A stretch of DNA of 64,000 bases from Nocardiopsis algeriensis (GTDB lineage: Bacteria; Actinomycetota; Actinomycetes; Streptosporangiales; Streptosporangiaceae). Position numbers and translations under genes: made by a program. Below the pieces are notes generated by a model. The model was not told the origin of the DNA and searched no databases. It saw only the letters and a program-made list of their open reading frames with translations. Where the stretch lies: positions 192,369 to 256,368 of the forward strand of contig NZ_JACHJO010000001.1 in NCBI RefSeq assembly GCF_014203695.1, in the 5' to 3' direction. Positions 59,731-64,000 of the stretch are shown piece after piece (position 1 is the stretch's first letter; the number at the start of each line of letters is the position of its first letter).

Positions 59731-60699
59731 TCAGGGCGTGTCCCGTTCCTCGAAGGCTTCGGCGACGATGCGGTCGGCACCCTCGGCGATCATCTGCTGG
59801 GCGAGGTCGCGGCCGAGCGCGGCGGCCGTGTCGAGGTCCCCGGCCGAGGCCAGGGCCACGGTGCGCTCGCGGCGCACGGACTCGCTGCCGTCGGTGGCCG
59901 CGACCACGGCCCGCAGCCGGAGGGTGCCGGCCTCGCCGTCGTACTCGGCGTAGGCGCCGACGGGAGCGGCGCAGCCGGCTTCGAGCTCGGCCAGGACGGT
60001 CCGCTCCGCGGTGACGGCGGCGCGGGTGCCCGGGTGGTCGACGGAGGCGAGGTAGGCGAGGTCCCCGTCCCGGCGCTCGGTGCGGCACTCGACCGCCAGG
60101 GCGCCCTGGCCGGGGGCGGGCAGCATCTGCTCGGGCTCGAAGACGTCGGTGACGTCGTCCAGCCTGCCCACGCGGCCGAGTCCCGCGTAGGCCAGGACGA
60201 CGGCGTCGAGCTCGCCGGAGGCGACCTTGCCCAGACGGGTCTCGGCGTTGCCCCGGATGGGGACGTAGACCAGGTCGGGGCGCAGGATGGAGAGCTGGGC
60301 GACGCGGCGCGGCGAACCGGTTCCGACCTTGGAGCCGGCGGGCAGGTCGGCGAACTTGAGGCCGTCGCGGGCGCACAGGGCGTCGCGCGGGTCGTCCCGC
60401 TCGGTGACGGCTGCCAGGACGAGCCCGTCGGCGGGCGTGGTGGGCAGGTCCTTGAGCGAGTGGACGGCGAAGTCGATCCTGTCCTCCAGCAGCGCGTCGC
60501 GCAGGGCGTTGACGAACACGCCGGTGCCGCCGAGCTGGGTCAGGTGGGCGCGGGTCACGTCGCCGAAGCTGGTGATGAGCTCCAGCTCGATGGCCTGGCC
60601 GGTGCGCTCGGTGATGGTGTCGGCGACCATCTGGGACTGGCTGGTGGCCATGTTGCTGCGCCGGGTGCCGAGCCTGGCCGGCCTTGTGGTGGCGGTCAT
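59731..60699 (-). CDS. hemC: porphobilinogen deaminase (hydroxymethylbilane synthase)
   Basis: HemC joins four porphobilinogens into hydroxymethylbilane. The 322-residue protein has the N-terminal LGTRRSNMATSQS, the catalytic Asp in HSLKDLPTT, the phosphate-binding TGSPRRVAQL and the dipyrromethane cofactor cysteine Cys243 in LEAGCAAPVGAY. Its ATG overlaps the hemA stop (ATGA), so the two are translationally coupled. Confidence 0.95.
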   Translation of the reverse strand: MTATTRPARLGTRRSNMATSQSQMVADTITERTGQAIELELITSFGDVTRAHLTQLGGTGVFVNALRDALLEDRIDFAVHSLKDLPTTPADGLVLAAVTERDDPRDALCARDGLKFADLPAGSKVGTGSPRRVAQLSILRPDLVYVPIRGNAETRLGKVASGELDAVVLAYAGLGRVGRLDDVTDVFEPEQMLPAPGQGALAVECRTERRDGDLAYLASVDHPGTRAAVTAERTVLAELEAGCAAPVGAYAEYDGEAGTLRLRAVVAATDGSESVRRERTVALASAGDLDTAAALGRDLAQQMIAEGADRIVAEAFEERDTP

Positions 60700-62159
60700 G
60701 CCTTCTCCTGGGCGGCCTGTGCCGCCGTCGTGGTGTCGAGGTCGAACAGTCGCCGCAGTGCAGCTTCGTAGGAGCCCCCGTCCGGGTCCGCGGCCAGCTC
60801 CTTGACGCGCACGGTGGGTCTGTGCAGGAGCTTGTCGGCGACGCGGCGCATGGCGCGGGTGATCTCCTCGCGGGTGCGGTCGTCGAGGTCGTCGGGCAGG
60901 CGCCCGTGGAGGCGCGAGAGCTCCGCCTCCACGACCTGCTGCGCCTGGGCGCGCAGGGCGACGACGGTGGGCGTGACCTGGTTGACGCGGCGGACCGCGC
61001 GGAACTCGGCGACCTCTTCGTCCACGATCTCGCGGACGAGGGTGAGCGCTCCGGCGCGGCCCTCACCGGTGTCCCCGGTGGCCGCGGCCCGGCGCATGTC
61101 CTCGATGTCGACGAGTTGCACGCCCGGCAGGTCGCGGACGGCGGGGTCGATGTCGCGGGGCAGCGCCAGGTCCAGGAAGACGAGGGGGGTGGTACGGCCC
61201 TCGGTGGCGCCGGCCACCTCGTCGGCCGTGAGGACCAGCCCCTGCGCTCCGGTGCAGGAGATGACGAGGTCGGCGTCGGGCAGGGCGGACGCGGCCTCGT
61301 CGAAGGGGACGGTCCGGGAGGAGACGCTGTCGTAGGCCTCGGTGAGGCACTCGGCGAGGCGTTCGGCGCGCTCGCGGGTCCGGTTGGCGACGACCACGGT
61401 GGAGGCGCCCTGGCGGGCGACGGTGTTGGCGGACAGCGCGCTCATGGAGCCCGCGCCGAGAACGAGGACGCGGACACCGTCGAGCGGCCCCTCGGTGGCA
61501 CGGGCCAGCGGCGCGGAGCCGGTGTCGCCGGGCTCGGCGGACATCGGGCAGCCGGCCGGGGGCGTGGCGCCCACCGCGGGCACGGTCTGGTCGGCGGTGG
61601 TCTCCCGGCCGCCCGTCGGGCCCAGGCCCAGGCCGTCCATGGCCACGGTGAGACCGAAGCTCACCATGTCGGCGCCCGCGTGGTCCAGGTGGGTCTCGGT
61701 GTGGGCGCGCTTGCCCACGCGCAGGGCGCGCTGGCCCAGGTCGTTGAGGACACGGCCGACGAAACCGCGCTCCTGCCCCTCCTTGAGGGCGTCGCGGACC
61801 TGGCCGAGGATCTGGCCCTCGCCGAGGACCATGGAGTCGAGCCCGCAGGTGACGGAGAACAGGTGCTGGACGGCACGGTCCTCGTAGTGCACGTACATGT
61901 GCTCGGAGAGCTCGCCGAGGGGGACGCCGGTGTGCCAGGAGAGAAGTTCCGTGATGGCGGCGACGCCGCCGTGGAAGGTCTCGACGTCGGCGTAGACCTC
62001 CGTGCGGTTGCAGGTGGAGACCACCATGGCCTCGTTGACCGCCTCCGTGCCGAGCATCTCCTCGACCGTCTTGACGCGCATCTCGGCGTTCAGCGCGACA
62101 CGTTCGAGCAGCGCCACCGGCGAACTGCGATGGCTCAACCCCACGGCCAGGACACTCAT
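60696..62159 (-). CDS. hemA: glutamyl-tRNA reductase
   Basis: HemA reduces glutamyl-tRNA to glutamate-1-semialdehyde, which HemL uses. From the ATG at 62159, which has AGGAG upstream, the product is 487 residues with catalytic Cys50 in VSTCNRTEVYA, a NADPH domain with VLGAGSMSALSANTV and a C-terminal dimerisation helix. An unusual Gly/Thr/Pro-rich insert of about 45 residues precedes the NADPH strand (about 180-225). The gene is first of hemACDB, downstream of rex. Confidence 0.95.
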   Translation of the reverse strand: MSVLAVGLSHRSSPVALLERVALNAEMRVKTVEEMLGTEAVNEAMVVSTCNRTEVYADVETFHGGVAAITELLSWHTGVPLGELSEHMYVHYEDRAVQHLFSVTCGLDSMVLGEGQILGQVRDALKEGQERGFVGRVLNDLGQRALRVGKRAHTETHLDHAGADMVSFGLTVAMDGLGLGPTGGRETTADQTVPAVGATPPAGCPMSAEPGDTGSAPLARATEGPLDGVRVLVLGAGSMSALSANTVARQGASTVVVANRTRERAERLAECLTEAYDSVSSRTVPFDEAASALPDADLVISCTGAQGLVLTADEVAGATEGRTTPLVFLDLALPRDIDPAVRDLPGVQLVDIEDMRRAAATGDTGEGRAGALTLVREIVDEEVAEFRAVRRVNQVTPTVVALRAQAQQVVEAELSRLHGRLPDDLDDRTREEITRAMRRVADKLLHRPTVRVKELAADPDGGSYEAALRRLFDLDTTTAAQAAQEKA

Positions 62160-62274
62160 CCGCATTCTCCTATGCAGGCACTACTCAGCGTCTCTCCATG
62201 CTCGGACAGGGCCCCCGGTCTCTGTGCGCGACCCCCCGAAAGGCGGTGTGCTCCTGCTTCCGCCCCTGCTCGTC

Positions 62275-62970
62275 TCATGTCAGTTCCAGTCCCGGCGCCG
62301 CCGCGACCTGTCCGTCCCCGGCGGCCCTGCGCTGCGCGTGGAAGGCGAGGATCTGGAGTTCGATGGACAAGTCGACCTTACGCACATCGACCCCGTCCGG
62401 CACATTGAGCACGACGGGGGCGAAGTTCAAGATGCTTCCGACCCCTGCTTCGACGAATCGGGTCGCGACCGCCTGCGCGGCCTCTGCGGGAGTGGTGATG
62501 ACCCCGATGGAGACACCTCTGGAACCGACAACCTCTTCCAGACTGTCAATATGCCCTACCTCCAGGGATGCGACCCGCTGTCCGACCATCGCCGGGTCGG
62601 CGTCGAGCAGGGCCTCGATCCGGAAGCCGCGGGTCCCGAAACCCCCGTAGTTGGCCAGAGCGCGCCCCAGGTTGCCGATACCGACGATGGCCACGGCCCA
62701 GTCCTGGGTGAGACCAAGTTCACGCGAGATCTGGTGGACGAGGTGCTCCACCTCATAGCCCACACCGCGTGTCCCGTAGGAGCCCAGATGGGACAGATCC
62801 TTGCGGAGCTTGGCCGAGTTCACCCCCGCCGCCTCGGCCAGGGCCTCGGACGAGACCGTGGGGGTTCCCCGTTCCTGGAGCGCCTGCAGGGCGCGCAGGT
62901 AGACGGGGAGCCGGGCGACGGTGGCCTCCGGGATCCCTCTTTCCCGGGGCCTGGGCGTTCGACTGGTCAC
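62275..62970 (-). CDS. rex: redox-sensing transcriptional repressor Rex
   Basis: Rex senses the NADH/NAD+ ratio and releases DNA when NADH is high. The 231-residue protein has a winged helix (about 15-80; VSSEALAEAAGVNSAKLRKD, LGSYGTRGVGY) and a Rossmann domain (VAIVGIGNLGRALANYGGF). It carries its operator just upstream of its start and is followed by hemA, matching the rex-hemACD operon studied in Streptomyces. Confidence 0.95.
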   Translation of the reverse strand: MTSRTPRPRERGIPEATVARLPVYLRALQALQERGTPTVSSEALAEAAGVNSAKLRKDLSHLGSYGTRGVGYEVEHLVHQISRELGLTQDWAVAIVGIGNLGRALANYGGFGTRGFRIEALLDADPAMVGQRVASLEVGHIDSLEEVVGSRGVSIGVITTPAEAAQAVATRFVEAGVGSILNFAPVVLNVPDGVDVRKVDLSIELQILAFHAQRRAAGDGQVAAAPGLELT

Positions 62971-63091
62971 AGGCGGGTGCTCCTGGGCATCGCGGGGCGG
63001 AACGGGGGCTGCCCCGGGACGGCGGCGCGGCCCGCCGAGGAGCCGTGGCCGCCGGCGCCCCGGGGAAAGCCGGACACCTTAGATTACGGGC

Positions 63092-63109
63092 TTGTGAAAG
63101 GGTGCACAA
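63092..63109. promoter_or_regulatory. Rex operator (ROP)
   Basis: TTGTGAAAGGGTGCACAA matches the Rex consensus TTGTGAA-N4-TTCACAA in 13 of 14 specified positions. It lies 122 bases upstream of the rex start, where Rex would control its own rex-hemACDB transcript. Confidence 0.85.
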
Positions 63110-63142
63110 AGTGGGGGGCCGTGTGATGCCGGGCTCACGGAT

Positions 63143-63415
63143 TCACAGGCGGGCACCGAGCGCCTCGCGCAGGCGCCCCTCGTCCACCCTCCAGAAGTCG
63201 TGCCTGCGGCCGTCGACGAAGGTGACCGGGATCTTGTCCCAGTACTCCTCCCGTTCGGCCTCCCCGACCTCGCCGAGCATCACCTCGGCACGGCTCGCCC
63301 CGAGGTCGTCGGCGACCCGCGTGACGACGCCCCAGGCGTCCTCACAGAGGTGGCATCCCTCTTTTCCCAGCACGACGACCCTGGCCCGTCCGGCCCATTC
63401 GGGGTTCTCGGTCAT
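63143..63415 (-). CDS. glutaredoxin-like thiol-disulfide protein
   Basis: The 90-residue product starts at the ATG at 63415 after GGAGGAG. It has the glutaredoxin/thioredoxin start VVVLGKEGCHLCEDAWG with a CHLC active site (Cys21, Cys24), the cis-proline region KIPVTFVDG, and a final helix. Members of this family near hemA in actinobacteria may use mycothiol, but this is not shown. Confidence 0.85.
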   Translation of the reverse strand: MTENPEWAGRARVVVLGKEGCHLCEDAWGVVTRVADDLGASRAEVMLGEVGEAEREEYWDKIPVTFVDGRRHDFWRVDEGRLREALGARL

Positions 63416-63448
63416 GTCTCCTCCGGATTCCACGGACCTTGCGGTTTC

Positions 63449-63706
63449 TCATCCGCCGGCGAAGGGGGGCAGGACCTCGATCACGGTTCCCTCGGTGACC
63501 GGGATTCCGCCGTGTTCCCGGTGGCCCACGGGGTTGCCGTCCAGCAGGAAGGAGGACATCCCCAGCACCCGGTGGAAACGGTCGCCGGGGTGGAGGCGGC
63601 GCGCCGTGTCGAGCGCGTCGGCCAAGGTCGCGGCATCGACGCTCTCCTCGGCGGTTCCCGCGGCCTCCTTGGCCGCGGCCCAGTACCTGATAGTGCACTT
63701 CACCAT
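63449..63706 (-). CDS. MoaD/ThiS-family sulfur carrier protein
   Basis: From the ATG at 63706 the product is 85 residues with the ubiquitin-like beta-grasp pattern: [25 protein letters not shown] and a C-terminal [10 protein letters not shown]. The terminal Gly-Gly can be activated as a thiocarboxylate for molybdopterin or related sulfur transfer. The ending and sequence are nearer MoaD than ThiS. It is divergent from the glnR-like gene at the edge. Confidence 0.88.
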   Translation of the reverse strand: MVKCTIRYWAAAKEAAGTAEESVDAATLADALDTARRLHPGDRFHRVLGMSSFLLDGNPVGHREHGGIPVTEGTVIEVLPPFAGG

Positions 63707-63813
63707 CTGCTGATTATCCTTGGTATTGCTCGGAGGCGACAAGAAAACAATTGTTCACGGGGGCAACGGGGCCTTCGCTCGGCCGCATCAGTGCGGAGGA
63801 CGAGAAGAGACGT

Positions 63814-64000
63814 ATGAGCCATCTGCTGCTACTCACGAACTCGAACGAACCGTCCGACCACGTACTACCCGCCCTCGGACTCCTCCTGCACTCGGTGCGG
63901 GTCGCACCCGCCGAGGCCGGGGCACTGCTCACCCCCGGCGCGGGCGGAAGGGCCGGAACGCCGGCCGACGCCATTCTCGTCGACGCCCGCACCGACCTCG
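63814..64000 (+). CDS. glnR: GlnR-type atypical OmpR-family regulator (partial, right edge)
   Basis: A frame starts at the ATG at 63814 with GGAGGA upstream and runs off the edge after 62 codons. It begins [20 protein letters not shown] and continues with [19 protein letters not shown], the N terminus of GlnR-type nitrogen regulators, which have a receiver-like domain lacking the usual acidic pocket. The neighbouring MoaD-like gene is also beside glnR in other actinomycetes. The DNA-binding half is outside the window. Confidence 0.7.
   Translation, partial: MSHLLLLTNSNEPSDHVLPALGLLLHSVRVAPAEAGALLTPGAGGRAGTPADAILVDARTDL

Overview
The window is very GC-rich with strong G/C bias at third codon positions. 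It has the gene neighbourhoods of a filamentous actinomycete: CarD-IspF, SenX3-RegX3-PhoU, the mycothiol enzyme MshA, MurT-GatD, the actinobacterial ribosomal peptide bS22, Rex-HemACDB and a GlnR-type regulator. With the family of CBM2-bearing cellulases it fits the Nocardiopsidaceae/Streptosporangiales (Nocardiopsis or Thermobifida relatives) best. The genus is an inference, not something the sequence proves.

Positions 1-4075 are an accessory strip ending at the 3' end of a tRNA-Thr(UGU) gene. It holds the 5' part of a membrane-anchored NLR-like P-loop protein with a putative amyloid-signalling motif and Sel1-type repeats, several small unknown genes, a PH/SHOCT protein and a frameshifted remnant. 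From 4241 to 14639 come housekeeping genes: topoisomerase IB, rlmB, cysS, a four-helix membrane protein with a long acidic tail, ispF, carD, phoU, the senX3-regX3 phosphate-response pair and dtd. From 14645 to 23200 lie a DUF2207 membrane protein, two tandem HExxH metallopeptidases, two tandem foldback repeats, a membrane alpha/beta hydrolase, a DUF2516 protein and a blaI-M56 sensor/repressor pair with a visible operator.

From 23419 to 31257: a DUF523/DUF1722 protein, mshA, a YbjN protein, gpmA, a DsrE protein, a GIDE-like membrane protein, a nitrobindin-like protein, a strongly structured noncoding stretch, ygfZ and a DUF4352 lipoprotein. From 31449 to 41066, nearly all on the minus strand: an MDR oxidoreductase, gatD-murT (amidation of peptidoglycan stem peptides) preceded by a large unknown membrane protein, the sulfur module sseA-DUF1416 with a cysteine-rich leader peptide, a thioredoxin-like protein, a DUF2993 protein and a seven-helix protein fused to an ABM-like domain. 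A HAD phosphatase, two and a bit copies of a 203-bp tandem repeat, an NAD-dependent epimerase and bS22 follow, then a histidine phosphatase, hemL and rraA.

The most striking block is 47101-55887: five consecutive minus-strand genes for secreted polysaccharide-degrading enzymes, GH6, GH48, GH10, GH5 (mannanase type) and an AA10 lytic polysaccharide monooxygenase. Every one carries a CBM2 module. Two near-perfect CelR/CebR operators are the only ones I noticed, and they lie ahead of the first gene. The enzymes complement each other: processive attack on cellulose from the two chain ends (GH6, GH48), oxidative cleavage (AA10) and removal of xylan and mannan (GH10, GH5). The block lies between hemL and hemB. 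It is followed by the primase-like gene, hemB, the cobA-hemD fusion, hemC, hemA and rex (one redox-controlled tetrapyrrole operon with a Rex operator), a glutaredoxin-like protein, a MoaD/ThiS protein and the start of a GlnR-type regulator at the right edge.
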